Shown one piece after another: positions 15,905-25,234 of a stretch of 64,000 nucleotides of DNA. Position numbers and translations under genes: made by a program. This DNA comes from Ruminococcus sp. (GTDB taxonomy: Bacteria; Bacillota; Clostridia; Oscillospirales; Ruminococcaceae): the NCBI RefSeq assembly GCF_024692365.1, contig NZ_JAILMR010000006.1:1-64000 (forward strand), written 5' to 3'. The notes beneath the pieces are model-generated. The model saw nothing but the letters and a program-made list of their open reading frames with translations, searched no databases and was not told the origin of the DNA. How positions within the stretch are numbered: position 1 is the first letter of the stretch; every line of letters begins with the position of its first letter.

Positions 15905-17152
15905 TTATTTTTTGCCGTTTGGGAATATCTTGTCGGGGCAGACGGTCATCATGTGTTCGATGGCGGGCTGGCAGTCATTCCAGAGACCGCAGCCGTCGTC
16001 GCCGCCGCTGGTCTTCCATGCGAAAACGCCCTGATAGCCGTTATTATAGGCAGTTTCGTAGACGTTAGTGAGGTCATAGCTCTCGCTGCCTTTGGCGGGT
16101 ATCTCGCCTATGACCACGGGCTTTGAGGTATCAAACTTAAAGTCGGCGGGGGTCTTGTCGTAGATAACGCCCCAGTTGGGTATCATCCATTCGTACCAGT
16201 GGGTCGACCAGAAGTCAACGTAGGCGAGGGAGCTGTCGTATTTGCCGATGCTAAGGCTTTGCAGCTCGGCATCGGAGATGACGTTGCAGCCTAGTTCATC
16301 GGAGTTATACTTTATCATGCCAAGCCCTACGGTGACTAGGACATCGGAATTTGCGTGTATAGCGGCACTTGCTTTGGCGTAGTACTGTTCGAGGCTCAGC
16401 CAGTCAAGCTTGCCGCACTCCTTGTTTTCAACTATCCAGTCGGGCTCGTTGCAGAGGTCGATAGCCCAGAGGTAGTCGCAGGCATCGTAGCGCTGTACCA
16501 GCGGGACGATGTAGTTATCCACGTAGGCATCGGTCTTTTCGGTGGATTGTATCAGCTGGCGCCAACTCTCGTAGGTCTTGTTGGTGTCCTTGTAGTGGTC
16601 AAAAGATTGGACAGTTGCCATTATGTATATCTGGTATTGTTCCGCGAGGGCGAACAGGCTGTCAAGGTCTTCCCAGTGGGCGACGGTGGCGCCTTCAAAA
16701 TCGCCGTCGGCGGATATCACCATACCCACATCGCCGTTGCAGGATATCCATACGCGGCAGGCGTTGACCCCCGATTCATGGAGCTTTGCGAAGTGTTCCT
16801 GCCAGAAGGGAAGGCTGAAGCTGCCGCCGAAGTCGTTCCATTTATCCCAGGGGGTGTTGACACCGTTGAACCACATCTCCTTGCCGCCTGCCATGAATTT
16901 GTTGTCTTCGATGGTGACCTTTGCGGAGCCGTCGCAGGTGGTATTATAGGGCTCTTCGGGGAGCCCTGCAACGTATTCGTCGAGCTGTGCGGGAGTGTCT
17001 TCGGTGGGGTTGGTGTCCGTTTCATTGGACACTGTTTCCGGCTTGCTCTCGGTGGACGGTTTGCTTTCTTCGGTTTTGGTCTTGGTGCATGATGCGCAGG
17101 TGAAAGTCAGTGCGCAGGCGAAGACCATCGCCATGATCTGTTTTGGTTTCAT
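15905..17152 (-). CDS. Secreted GH5-like glycoside hydrolase, probable lipoprotein
   Basis: 415 residues. An N-terminal signal segment ends in CASC, an atypical lipobox, followed by a Ser/Thr/Glu-rich linker (about 25-60) and a (beta/alpha)8 glycosidase domain. The likely acid/base is E236 in DLCNEPDW and the nucleophile E350 in VVIGEIPA; the subsite regions WFNGVNTPW and WSTHWYEWM also fit clan GH-A family 5, especially mannanase-like subfamilies. It would act on beta-glucan or mannan outside the membrane. The gene is single, convergent with the ABC-F gene, and preceded by AAAGGA. The subfamily is uncertain. Confidence 0.85.
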   Translation of the reverse strand: MKPKQIMAMVFACALTFTCASCTKTKTEESKPSTESKPETVSNETDTNPTEDTPAQLDEYVAGLPEEPYNTTCDGSAKVTIEDNKFMAGGKEMWFNGVNTPWDKWNDFGGSFSLPFWQEHFAKLHESGVNACRVWISCNGDVGMVISADGDFEGATVAHWEDLDSLFALAEQYQIYIMATVQSFDHYKDTNKTYESWRQLIQSTEKTDAYVDNYIVPLVQRYDACDYLWAIDLCNEPDWIVENKECGKLDWLSLEQYYAKASAAIHANSDVLVTVGLGMIKYNSDELGCNVISDAELQSLSIGKYDSSLAYVDFWSTHWYEWMIPNWGVIYDKTPADFKFDTSKPVVIGEIPAKGSESYDLTNVYETAYNNGYQGVFAWKTSGGDDGCGLWNDCQPAIEHMMTVCPDKIFPNGKK

Positions 17153-17290
17153 ATTTTACCATATCCTTTCCTTGCAGCAGATTTTTCTGCTGCTTTTTTT
17201 ATACCCTATTTGCCCTCATCTTGGGGGCAAATTTATACATCAGACCGCCGCACAGTGCAAGATTGCGGTGGTCGGAAGTTCTGTTTAAAA

Positions 17291-17626
17291 TTATGTGTGC
17301 CACTCCTGATTCCAGTTCTTTTTATCGCGCTCGACTTTCAGCTTGGCACGCATCTGGTTGATCTTATAGTCGAGATCTTGTACTAATTTTTGGACATCTT
17401 CGGCGTTGTAGCCCTCGACACGGGCTGCGCGGAGCTTTGTTTTACGGTAAGGCTCGGGGAGTGTATACTCTTTGTTCCATGATTTCAGCTGCCAGCATTC
17501 TTCGAGGGAATGAAGCTCGGCTGACATATTGGAGAGAAGCTGCAGAACATCGCGTGTTTCGTAGCCACAGCCGCGGACTTCGCGGAGTTTGTGGACTTCG
17601 GGTGGAAGTCTTTTCATATCAAACAT
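17291..17626 (-). CDS. Hypothetical coiled-coil protein with repeated GY..DV motif
   Basis: 111 charged residues, no membrane segment. Two similar blocks are visible: VRGCGYETRDVLQLLSNMSAEL (about 17-38) and RVEGYNAEDVQKLVQDLDYK (about 69-88). The GY...(D/E)V..L pattern recalls the N-terminal motif of DivIVA-type proteins, but each block is very short and the resemblance may be chance. A good GGAGTG site precedes the ATG. Monocistronic, function unknown. Confidence 0.6.
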   Translation of the reverse strand: MFDMKRLPPEVHKLREVRGCGYETRDVLQLLSNMSAELHSLEECWQLKSWNKEYTLPEPYRKTKLRAARVEGYNAEDVQKLVQDLDYKINQMRAKLKVERDKKNWNQEWHT

Positions 17627-17736
17627 GGTCGCACTCCTTTCAGATGGTCAAAAGATATTATGATCGATGTTTTCGGGGATCGCTATGAGGAAATATCTAT
17701 CCGATAAAACGGACAGATGCTCTCTTGGCGATTTTT

Positions 17737-18558
17737 TTATGTCAGTTGTTTCTGCATGAAAATTTCGGTTAGAAAAACTTGATAGTCCAACTTTTTGTAC
17801 CAGTCTGCCACGCCTGTGAAATAGATGAATGAGATATCCATGCCGCTTTCTTTGAGATACTGTGTGACGTGGGCTATCATTTCGATGGCGATGCCCTTAT
17901 TGCGGTGTTTCGGGACGGTGCCCACACAGCCGGGCATACCCACGCGCCCGTAAGCATCGGTGAGGTAGTTGGCGACATCGGTGCTGACCAGACAGAAGCT
18001 TGCTATCTCGCCCTTTATCGTGGCGGTGTAGACCTTTGCGCCCTCGGTGAAGTACTGCACCCAGCTTTCGTCAACTTGGGCGACGGCTTTGTGAAGTGCC
18101 GTGATTTCGCCTTTATACCAGCCGTATTCGGCGGTTTGGTGCCCTCGGAAGAGGGATTCGTTAAAGGTGTAGTCCCTAAGTTGCAGGAGCATTTCGTCGC
18201 ATTTGCCGACGGTGGAAAAGCCCTGTTTTACGAAGAAATCTGCGGATTGTTGGTCGGCGCCGATCAGGAAATTCGAGGTCACTCCCCCTGTGTAGATGGT
18301 GGTGAAGCCGTTGGCTTTAAGGTGGTCTTCGGTTTGCTTTAGAAGGTGGGTGCCTATGCCTTGACGCTGGTGGTCGGGAGATACGCAGATAAGCTTTAAT
18401 GCGGCGTTTTCGGTTATGGCGAATGCGGTGATATCGCCTTGTTCCTCGTGGGTGAGAATGTGGGCATTTTCCCCTAGAATAAGGCTTTTGAAGCGGTCGG
18501 GGGACATTCTGAACTGAGGGTAGCAGGAGTTGAAGATATTGGTAAGATTTTCTAGCAC
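17737..18558 (-). CDS. Tandem GNAT acetyltransferase (two-domain)
   Basis: 273 residues with two GNAT-like halves. The first has the complete acetyl-CoA motif LICVSPDHQRQGIGTHLLKQTEDHL and the end of the fold ADFFVKQGFSTVG. The second has TVPKHRNKGIAIEMIAHVTQYL and ADWYKKLDYQVFL. The start is GTG with GGAGG about 12 bases upstream. Double-GNAT proteins modify antibiotics, peptides or small metabolites; the substrate here is unknown. Confidence 0.8.
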   Translation of the reverse strand: MLENLTNIFNSCYPQFRMSPDRFKSLILGENAHILTHEEQGDITAFAITENAALKLICVSPDHQRQGIGTHLLKQTEDHLKANGFTTIYTGGVTSNFLIGADQQSADFFVKQGFSTVGKCDEMLLQLRDYTFNESLFRGHQTAEYGWYKGEITALHKAVAQVDESWVQYFTEGAKVYTATIKGEIASFCLVSTDVANYLTDAYGRVGMPGCVGTVPKHRNKGIAIEMIAHVTQYLKESGMDISFIYFTGVADWYKKLDYQVFLTEIFMQKQLT

Positions 18559-18915
18559 AGTTTAGGAGACCTCCGATCTTGCAGATTGAAAAGTCAAAAT
18601 ATTGATATTGTACAAAAACTCGTAAGTTTATAGGAAATTTCTGTATTATTCCGCATTTTAATTATAGCATATCGGGGGCGGTTTTGCAATGGGAATTTTA
18701 ATATTTTGATATTTTAGCATATTAATTTTTGAATGCGGGTTTCTTGTGATTTCTGCATAGATTTATACTTTAGATTTTAGTCAAACAAATGTTTTATCAT
18801 TTAACTCGGACTTATTTCTGTAAAAGTTGTACAAAAACGTACAACTTTTTGGGGGTAAAAGGGTGATAGTGAAAGGAGTTTTTCGAGATGGAAAGTCAGA
18901 AAAGGAGGAAACATT
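18559..18915. other. AT-rich intergenic stretch at the left border of the phage cassette
   Basis: There is no gene in about 360 bases. The one clear feature is a perfect hairpin AAAAGTTGTAC-AAAAAC-GTACAACTTTT at 18822-18849, followed by GGGGG; it could be an operator or a weak terminator. I see no att-like duplication matching the other end of the cassette. GGAGG precedes the first phage gene. Confidence 0.6.
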
Positions 18916-19431
18916 ATGAGAATCACACCAACAAAATTTGCGAAGACATTTGTTAGAACGAGGAACGGTTCGGAGACAGCGGTGCGGCTGGGGTTCAGCC
19001 CTGCGGAGGCTAAGGAGCTGGAGGCAGATATGCTGGCGCGGAAGTCGGTGAAGAAGGCGATACGCAAGCTGGACAATGAGGACATTCAGAACCTGTGCTA
19101 TGTGAAAACGGGGCTTTCGCGCCTTGCTTTCGGGAGCATAAACGATGCGGCGGCTCTGCTTTTTGCGGATGAACCTACGAGGGCGGAAGTGCTTTCGGCT
19201 GACCTTTTCAACGTATCTGAAATAAAGAAGGTCAAGGGGGGCGGTGTTGAGATGAAGTTTTATGACAGACAGAAGGCTCTGGAGAAGCTGGTGGAGCTTG
19301 ACCCCGAATTGAAGGAAGTTTCGGCGGCGCAGGAGTTTTTGAATGCGGTGTATGCGGGTTCACAGGATATAGACGATATGGACATGGATGGAGGAGAAGA
19401 TGATGAAGAATATGGCGCAGAAAAGGGATAG
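18916..19431 (+). CDS. Phage terminase small subunit-like protein
   Basis: 171 residues. The N-terminus (FVRTRNGSETAVRLGFSPAEAKELEADML) resembles the DNA-recognition helices of small terminases, and the protein lies directly before the large subunit. A later block (YDRQKALEKLVELDPELKE) recurs in the next small gene. The C-terminus is strongly acidic. Its role would be to bind the packaging start site and load TerL. GGAGG is well placed. The assignment rests mostly on position and general character. Confidence 0.7.
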   Translation: MRITPTKFAKTFVRTRNGSETAVRLGFSPAEAKELEADMLARKSVKKAIRKLDNEDIQNLCYVKTGLSRLAFGSINDAAALLFADEPTRAEVLSADLFNVSEIKKVKGGGVEMKFYDRQKALEKLVELDPELKEVSAAQEFLNAVYAGSQDIDDMDMDGGEDDEEYGAEKG

Positions 19432-19579
19432 TCAGTGGAGAAATGTTCTGAAAAAGCTGGCGGAGTATGACCCCGAACTGAATGAGGAAATGACGGCGGA
19501 GGAGTTTCTGGCGGCGGTGGGGGTAAGTCCGCCCGACAGGGGAGAAGTCTGTCCGAAAGGGGGCGATGATGATGAGTAG
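19403..19579 (+). CDS. Small phage protein, partial paralogue of the terminase small subunit C-terminus
   Basis: 58 residues (MKNMAQKRDSQ...), out of frame with and overlapping the 3' end of the previous gene by 29 bases. GGAGGAGA stands 6-7 bases upstream. Its core QWRNVLKKLAEYDPELNEEMTAEEFLAAVG parallels RQKALEKLVELDPELKEVSAAQEFLNAVYA of the small terminase, so it arose by partial duplication and frame change. Its stop overlaps the TerL start. Whether it is made is uncertain. Confidence 0.55.
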   Translation: MKNMAQKRDSQWRNVLKKLAEYDPELNEEMTAEEFLAAVGVSPPDRGEVCPKGGDDDE

Positions 19580-20822
19580 AAAGCGGAATCTGGAGTTTTC
19601 TGACAAGCAGAAATTCTTGTTCAAGTGGTGGGCTAACCCTGCGTACAGGAAGTATGACGGCATAATCTGCGACGGTGCGGTGAGGTCGGGAAAGACGAGC
19701 TGCATGGCGCTGAGTTTTCTGCTGTGGTCTATGGGGCGGTTTAACGGGAAGAATTTCGGGCTTTGCGGTAAGACGATAATCGGGCTCAGGCGAAATCTTG
19801 TGACGGAACTGCTGAAATGGGCGGAAAAGCTGGGGCTCACGGTGATGGAGAATGTTTCAAAAAACTACATGGACGTGGATTTCGGCGGGAAGAGGAACAG
19901 GTATTACCTCTTCGGGGGAAGAGATGAGGCTTCGGCGGCGCTGATACAGGGCGTTACGCTGGCGGGGATACTTATGGACGAAACGGCGCTTATGCCCCGA
20001 AGTTTTGTGGAACAGGCGGTGGCGAGGTGTTCGGTGAGGGGGTCGAAACTGTGGTTCAACTGCAATCCCGACAATCCCTATCACTGGTTCAAGCGGGAAT
20101 GGATAGACAAAGCGGCGGAGAAGAATCTGCTGTACAAGCATTTTGAGCTGAATGACAACCCCTCGCTGAGCGAGGAAGTGAAAAGGCGGTACGAGAGGCT
20201 TTATTCGGGTGCGTTTTACGAGAGGTTTGTTCGGGGAAAGTGGAGTGCGGCTGAGGGGCTGGTATATCCGATGTTTGACGAGAAGAAATATGTTATCGAT
20301 GAAGCGCCAAATGATTGCGAAAGGTTCGCGGTGAGCTGTGACTACGGGACAGTCAATCCGAGCAGTTTCGGGCTTTGGGGGCTGAAAGACGACATATGGT
20401 ACAGGATAGGTGAGTACTACTACGATTCGGCGAGAGAGGGCAGCAGGCGTACCGATGAGGAACACTATGAAGCGTTGGAAAATCTGGCGGGGGAGAGGGA
20501 GCTAGACTACGTGGTATGTGACCCCTCGGCGGCTTCGTTCATACAGTGCATACGCAGGCACGGAAAGTACCGTGTGGTACAGGCGAAGAACGATGTGATA
20601 TCGGGGATACGCAGGACACAGGACATGATTCGCGGCGGGCGGCTGAGGTTCGCATCGGAATGTAAGGACATACTGAGGGAGTTCACGCTTTACCGCTGGG
20701 AAGAAAGTTCGGGCAAGGACTGTCCCATAAAGGAGAACGATCATGCTATGGACGATATGAGGTATTTTGTGTGTTCGCTGGAAGAAGATACAGGCATCGG
20801 GTTTGCGGCGATATCGGTCTGA
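19566..20822 (+). CDS. Phage terminase large subunit
   Basis: 418 residues. The N-terminal ATPase has Walker A GAVRSGKTS (37-45) and Walker B GILMDETA (D138/E139); WFNCNPDNPYHW serves as a coupling motif. The C-terminal RNase H-like nuclease begins VSCDYGTVNPSSFGLWG and continues with VVCDPSAASF and the late acidic NDHAMDDMRYF. This is the motor that cuts and pumps DNA into the procapsid. All key acidic residues are present, so the enzyme looks functional. Three ATG codons stand in a row at the start. Confidence 0.93.
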   Translation: MMMSRKRNLEFSDKQKFLFKWWANPAYRKYDGIICDGAVRSGKTSCMALSFLLWSMGRFNGKNFGLCGKTIIGLRRNLVTELLKWAEKLGLTVMENVSKNYMDVDFGGKRNRYYLFGGRDEASAALIQGVTLAGILMDETALMPRSFVEQAVARCSVRGSKLWFNCNPDNPYHWFKREWIDKAAEKNLLYKHFELNDNPSLSEEVKRRYERLYSGAFYERFVRGKWSAAEGLVYPMFDEKKYVIDEAPNDCERFAVSCDYGTVNPSSFGLWGLKDDIWYRIGEYYYDSAREGSRRTDEEHYEALENLAGERELDYVVCDPSAASFIQCIRRHGKYRVVQAKNDVISGIRRTQDMIRGGRLRFASECKDILREFTLYRWEESSGKDCPIKENDHAMDDMRYFVCSLEEDTGIGFAAISV

Positions 20823-20845
20823 ATTAGGAAAGGAGAGGAAGAAAG

Positions 20846-22012
20846 TTGAAGATATTCGGGAGAAAGGACAGGGAAGAAAAATCCTACGAAAGGCAGTGTT
20901 TTGCGGCTGATGCGGGGGAGAGCATATTCCGTCTGGCGGCAGACGAGGGCTGTCTTGAAGGGGGGATATATGACGGTTTAAGGGCGACTGTGCCTGTGAT
21001 TGACGCTTGTTTCGGGAAGATAATACGTCTGGTGGGGGATTTTAAAATTATCGCGAAAGATGAAAGGTACTCTGACGAACTGGAGAGATTCTGTCGTGAG
21101 GTTACTGTTGGGATATCGGGAAAAAGCCTGAACACCTTTGCGGATATGTATCTGGACAGTCTGTTGACCTACGGCAGGGCTGTGGGCAGGATAGTTACGG
21201 ACAGGGAGACCATGACGGTCAGGGGGCTGGTTGTGGGGGACAGCAGTCTTTTCAGGGTGAAGCAGGGTAAGGGGGCGCTGGACAAGGAATTCTGCTTTTA
21301 CGGCGGCGGTGAGGTGATGAAAGTTCCCGAGCCCGAGAAACTGCTTTACACGGCGATGAATCCCAGTCCCAAGCACCCAGACGGTGTATCGGTGCTGCGG
21401 GGTCTGCCTGCAATAAGCAGTGTGCTGATGAGGATATACCAGTGCATAGGGCAGAATTTCGACAGGGTAGGAAACGTGCGCTATGCGGTGACTTACAAGC
21501 CTGCGGAGGACGGTTCGGACAAGCGTTACGCCCGCGAGAGGGCGCAGGAAATTGCGGCGGCATGGGCGGACGGTATGCAGAGCGCAAAGAACGGCGTGGT
21601 CAAGGATTTCATCACAGTGGGTGATGTGGGTATAAAGGTCATCGGGGCGGAAAATCAGCTTATCGACACGGAAGTGCCTGTGCGGCAGCTGCTGGAACAG
21701 CTGATAGCTAAGCTTTCGGTGCCGCCATTTCTGCTGGGGCTGAACTGGTCTACCACGGAGAGGATGAGCAGTCAGCAGGCGGACATACTGACAAGCGAAC
21801 TGGAATATTACAGGCGTTTGCTTGAACCTGTGCTGAGGGATATATGCGAAGCTTTTCTGATGACCTGCGGTACGGACTGCGGTGTGGACATCGAATGGGG
21901 GAACATAAATCTTCAGGACGAAGAAGCGCTGGCGAGGTCAAGGCTGTACAATGCGCAGGCGCGGAAGATAGAACTTGAAAACGAGGAGACCGAAAGGAGA
22001 GAGGGCATATGA
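20846..22012 (+). CDS. Phage portal protein
   Basis: 388 residues, TTG start with AAGGAGAGG at good spacing. It follows TerL directly, has the usual length for an SPP1/HK97-type portal, and includes a helical C-terminal section (EEALARSRLYNAQARKIELENEE). It would form the dodecameric ring through which DNA enters. Its TGA overlaps the protease ATG (ATGA). Assignment is from position, size and overall character. Confidence 0.85.
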   Translation: MKIFGRKDREEKSYERQCFAADAGESIFRLAADEGCLEGGIYDGLRATVPVIDACFGKIIRLVGDFKIIAKDERYSDELERFCREVTVGISGKSLNTFADMYLDSLLTYGRAVGRIVTDRETMTVRGLVVGDSSLFRVKQGKGALDKEFCFYGGGEVMKVPEPEKLLYTAMNPSPKHPDGVSVLRGLPAISSVLMRIYQCIGQNFDRVGNVRYAVTYKPAEDGSDKRYARERAQEIAAAWADGMQSAKNGVVKDFITVGDVGIKVIGAENQLIDTEVPVRQLLEQLIAKLSVPPFLLGLNWSTTERMSSQQADILTSELEYYRRLLEPVLRDICEAFLMTCGTDCGVDIEWGNINLQDEEALARSRLYNAQARKIELENEETERREGI

Positions 22013-22857
22013 GCGGTGAGAAGATAGGAATCACGGATGAGGTAATGGAGAAGATAAACCGTTACGCGGTGGGGACGCTGAAAGCTGAACAGGTATACTG
22101 TTTCAGCGTACTGCTTTGCGATAATGAGGTTGACAGGGACTATGAGAGGTTCTCGGATACGGCTTTGGAAAAGTTGGCGGAGATGTTCTGCGGGCGGACA
22201 GGGATATTCGACCATGACAACAGCAGTAAGGGTCAGACGGCGAGGATATACGACACGGAAGTGAGGGGGTATCCCGACAGAAAGACCGCTGACGGCAGGG
22301 ATTACAGGGCGCTGATAGGCTTTGCTTACATGGTGAGGACGGACAGAAACAAGTCGCTGATAGCGGAAATTGAGGGCGGCATCAAGAAAGAAGTCTCCGT
22401 GGGGTGCGCGGTGGCTAAGCGGATATGCTCGGTATGCGGTGCGGACGGTGCTAAGGGCGGTTGCAGCCACATCAAGGGGCGAAGCTACGGCGGAAAGCTG
22501 TGTTATGTGACCCTTGACGAACCTCTGGACGCTTACGAGTGGAGCTTTGTGGCGGTGCCTGCGCAGAGGGCTGCTGGGGTGACGAAAGTCTACGGCGATA
22601 GAGAAGTAAACGCGGAGATAGAGAAGCTGAGGGCGGCGCAGGAGCGATTCTGCGAAGACCTGAGAGGGGACATCATCAGGCTGGGGTGCTTTGTGAAGAG
22701 CACAGACATCGGAAATACGGAGAATATGGACGTTTTCGGGCTGATGGAGCTGAAAAAGAAGCTGTCACGTCAGCTGAGAGATGAAGCGGCATCGGGCAGG
22801 GCGGCAGGAGTTGCGGCGGCTTGTGACGGTGGTGAGATGGAAGCTTTCAGAGTGTAG
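22009..22857 (+). CDS. Phage prohead protease-like protein
   Basis: 282 residues overlapping the portal gene by 4 bases, in the standard place for a prohead protease. Conserved-looking elements are GIFDHDNSSKGQTARIYD, KKEVSVGCAVAKRI and AYEWSFVAVPAQRAAG. They suggest a His and Ser of an S78/U35-type protease fold. A Cys pair region (CSVCGADGAKGGCSH) may bind zinc. The C-terminal 80 residues are helical and could act as an internal scaffold. About 250 bases follow with no convincing gene. Confidence 0.7.
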   Translation: MSGEKIGITDEVMEKINRYAVGTLKAEQVYCFSVLLCDNEVDRDYERFSDTALEKLAEMFCGRTGIFDHDNSSKGQTARIYDTEVRGYPDRKTADGRDYRALIGFAYMVRTDRNKSLIAEIEGGIKKEVSVGCAVAKRICSVCGADGAKGGCSHIKGRSYGGKLCYVTLDEPLDAYEWSFVAVPAQRAAGVTKVYGDREVNAEIEKLRAAQERFCEDLRGDIIRLGCFVKSTDIGNTENMDVFGLMELKKKLSRQLRDEAASGRAAGVAAACDGGEMEAFRV

Positions 22858-23107
22858 AGAATAGCAATCAGCAGGGAAAATTATTGGACTTCTGTTTAAA
22901 GGCAGAGAAGTTCGGGAGATGAAAACGGGTGGGATATGGTGGGAATTAATTTGGACTTTTATGTGTCAGCCGACAGCGGGACTGATGGTCTTATGGGGGA
23001 TTAAGCGGCGAGAACACGGAGAAAAGTCGGAAAAAGAAAACGAACGCACAGGCTTATCTGTCGGGGGGTGCGGGAAAATAGGACGGCAGAAGAAAACGGA
23101 GGTTATT
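22858..23107 (+). other. Gap between protease and capsid genes
   Basis: 250 bases with no supported gene. A 22-codon frame starting ATGGTGGGAATTAAT near 22937 has no convincing ribosome binding site. The GGAGG of the capsid gene lies at 23098-23102. Confidence 0.5.
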
Positions 23108-24082
23108 ATGTACGATAATATCAGACTTGAAAAATCACTTTACAACATCACAGGCAAGAGCTTTACACAGGCGCTGGCGGAACTCGACCCCGATGAGGGC
23201 TACAAGGGTACGGAACTCGGAGGTCTGGACGCTTTTGAAAGACAGCTGAAGCGCTTCGGGATAAAGGTTTCGGGGGCGGACAGCGACATGGTTGAGAAGT
23301 TCTTTGTAACATCGCAGTCGGCGGTGCTTTTCCCCGAATATTGCAGAAGAATGATAAAGAAAGGCGTGGAGAAAGTCAGCATAGCGAGCGTGGTATGCGG
23401 GGCGGTATCACGCACGGACGGCATGGATTTCAGGGGTTTCACGATAACACATTCGGGCAGTGACCCTGTGGATCAGGGTGAGGAACTTCCCGAAACTACG
23501 GTGGTTCTGAACAGTACTGCGAGCGAGGTGATGAAGTTCGCGAGGATGCTGAGCTGTTCTTATGAAGCGGTGAGAAAGCAGAGATTAGAGGCTTTCGGCA
23601 TAGTGCTGAGGGACATCGGTGCGTCCGTGGGCAGGGGGCTGAACAGCTACATCTGCTCGATGCTGATAACAGGTGTTGAGCCTTCGACAATTGCTGGTGA
23701 CGCTATAAGCTACGCGGATATTGCGAAGTTCTGGAGCGACATGAGCACTCATGATATGGACGTGATGGTATGCAGTCCTGCGGTTATGGCGGAGATACTT
23801 GCACTGCCCGAGATGAAGTTCTGCGTGGGAGACTTTATGACCAGCGGCAGGATAAAAACGCCATACGGTGTGACGGTGGTGAAATGTGCGGAGATGCCTG
23901 CGAATAAGGTACTTGGTGTGGACAGCACAGCGGCGGCTGAGCTGATACTTGGCAGTGATGTGGTAGTAGACAGTGACAGATTGATAGGCACGCAGATGAA
24001 CGAGATAAGCTGTTCACTTCTGGCGGGGGTGACTAAGGTATGTGAAGATGCTGTGGGGGTGCTGGTGACAGGGCTTGTTTAA
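23108..24082 (+). CDS. Phage major capsid protein
   Basis: 324 residues starting MYDNIRLEKSLYN, chosen because GGAGG lies 6 bases before this ATG; a longer in-frame reading has no site and an odd composition. An N-terminal helical region is followed by a domain consistent with the HK97 fold (QSAVLFPEYCRRMIKKGVE, then FTITHSGSDPVDQGEELPE and a C-terminal GTQMNEISCSLLAGVTK). Its position after portal and protease supports the call. The structured repeat copy III begins directly after its stop. Confidence 0.8.
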   Translation: MYDNIRLEKSLYNITGKSFTQALAELDPDEGYKGTELGGLDAFERQLKRFGIKVSGADSDMVEKFFVTSQSAVLFPEYCRRMIKKGVEKVSIASVVCGAVSRTDGMDFRGFTITHSGSDPVDQGEELPETTVVLNSTASEVMKFARMLSCSYEAVRKQRLEAFGIVLRDIGASVGRGLNSYICSMLITGVEPSTIAGDAISYADIAKFWSDMSTHDMDVMVCSPAVMAEILALPEMKFCVGDFMTSGRIKTPYGVTVVKCAEMPANKVLGVDSTAAAELILGSDVVVDSDRLIGTQMNEISCSLLAGVTKVCEDAVGVLVTGLV

Positions 24083-24799
24083 TTCATAATTCATAATTCA
24101 CAATTCATAATTGTTGGCAGGGCGGCGACGTAGCTGTACTGGGGTTAAGAATGCCAAGGAGACAAAGCGCGCGGTCAAGCCTCGCGCTAGCAGGCTTGCG
24201 GGAGTTTGAGGGCAGAGCCCTCAATCACCAAGGCGCAAAACCAAAATGCACGGCTAACAATAAGAGTAAAGCAAGCTTCCGACCAAAAAATGCGCGGGCG
24301 GTCACAAAAATCCATGGGTGAACGAAATGAGCGTCCAATGCAATCTATTTGGGTACACAGACCGCCCGCGCACGCCGTCAAACAGCGATAGCGTCTTTGA
24401 CGGCTCGACCCGCAGGGGCGACACTGTTCACCGCAGTTCTTACGATAAAAACGGATTTATCACGCAGTTCGTTGGTCGGGGTGGGGTGCTTTAGGCGGAC
24501 GTTCTGCGTGTTTGTCGCCCCTGCGGGTCGAGAAATCGGATTCGCTTCGCTGTCCGATTTCGGGCGCGGGCAATATTTACGGACTTAGTTTGTGCGGGGA
24601 ATCAGTCTGGCACACGCTCGGAATTTTGGGATTGCCCGCGCCTATGTGGTTGGGGAGATAGTCTGCTATTGCTTTTATTGTGGTCACGTCGCTTTTGTGC
24701 CTTGATGCGAGGGCTCTGCCCTCGCGCTCCCGCAAGCCTGCTGGCGCGAGGCATATGCCGACGCAGTCGCATAAACCGCGCGCTTTGTTTCCTTGGCAT
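24083..24799. repeat. Interspersed structured element, copy III, inside the phage cassette
   Basis: It starts with the AATTCATAATT run and TTGGCAGGGCGGCGACGTAG also seen before copy I, then two inverted halves (ATGCCAAGGA at 24151, TCCTTGGCAT ending 24799). Stems differ from the other copies but still pair: TTGAGGGC/GCCCTCAA (24206-24224), GCGAGGGC/GCCCTCGC (24707-24725), TGCGCGGGCGGTC/GACCGCCCGCGCA, GCCGTCAAA/TTTGACGGC (24374-24404) and GAAATCGGA/TCCGATTTC (24532-24561). Confidence 0.85.
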
Positions 24800-24856
24800 A
24801 CCTCGCTTTGTACTGCTAAACTATTTAATCGCCCATTCGGGCAGAAAGGAGCAATT

Positions 24857-25222
24857 ATGCTTGATTTTGACAGGGTACTCCTCAGCTTTTATCAGCTGAG
24901 CAATTGCAAAAATGACAAAACCGACGAAGTCGAAACGTTGGTAAAGGAAGCCATGAAAGCCGTGGAATCCGCTCTTGACGGTAACAGAATCGTCGGCGAG
25001 GATATTTATGCCTGCGAATACGCCGCGGCTTGTACGGCGGTTTACGACTATGTCTGCCGCGAAGCTTTCCGCGAACAGAACGCGGTTACGGTATCGGGAA
25101 GTGCTGATATCAACGGCAATTTCAGCCACAGGATAGATGCGGCGCGTGAACTCAAAAAACAGGCTATGTCCCGCATCGAGGGGCTTATGCCCGGCGGCGG
25201 GTTTATGTTTGAAACTATGTGA
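24857..25222 (+). CDS. Phage head-tail connector-like protein
   Basis: 121 residues starting MLDFDRVLLSFYQ; AAAGGAG precedes this ATG, while a longer upstream reading runs into the repeat and is rejected. It is mostly helical, with a C-terminal GGGFMFETM. Its place after the capsid gene and its size suggest the small adaptor (gp6/gp15-like) that binds the portal. No diagnostic motif is visible, so the role is inferred from order. Confidence 0.6.
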   Translation: MLDFDRVLLSFYQLSNCKNDKTDEVETLVKEAMKAVESALDGNRIVGEDIYACEYAAACTAVYDYVCREAFREQNAVTVSGSADINGNFSHRIDAARELKKQAMSRIEGLMPGGGFMFETM

Positions 25223-25234
25223 GGAGGAATTTAT

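Noticed and set aside
24349..24899. Long reading frames across copy III leading into the connector gene
   Set aside because: The ribosome binding site lies at 24847-24852, so the gene starts at 24857.
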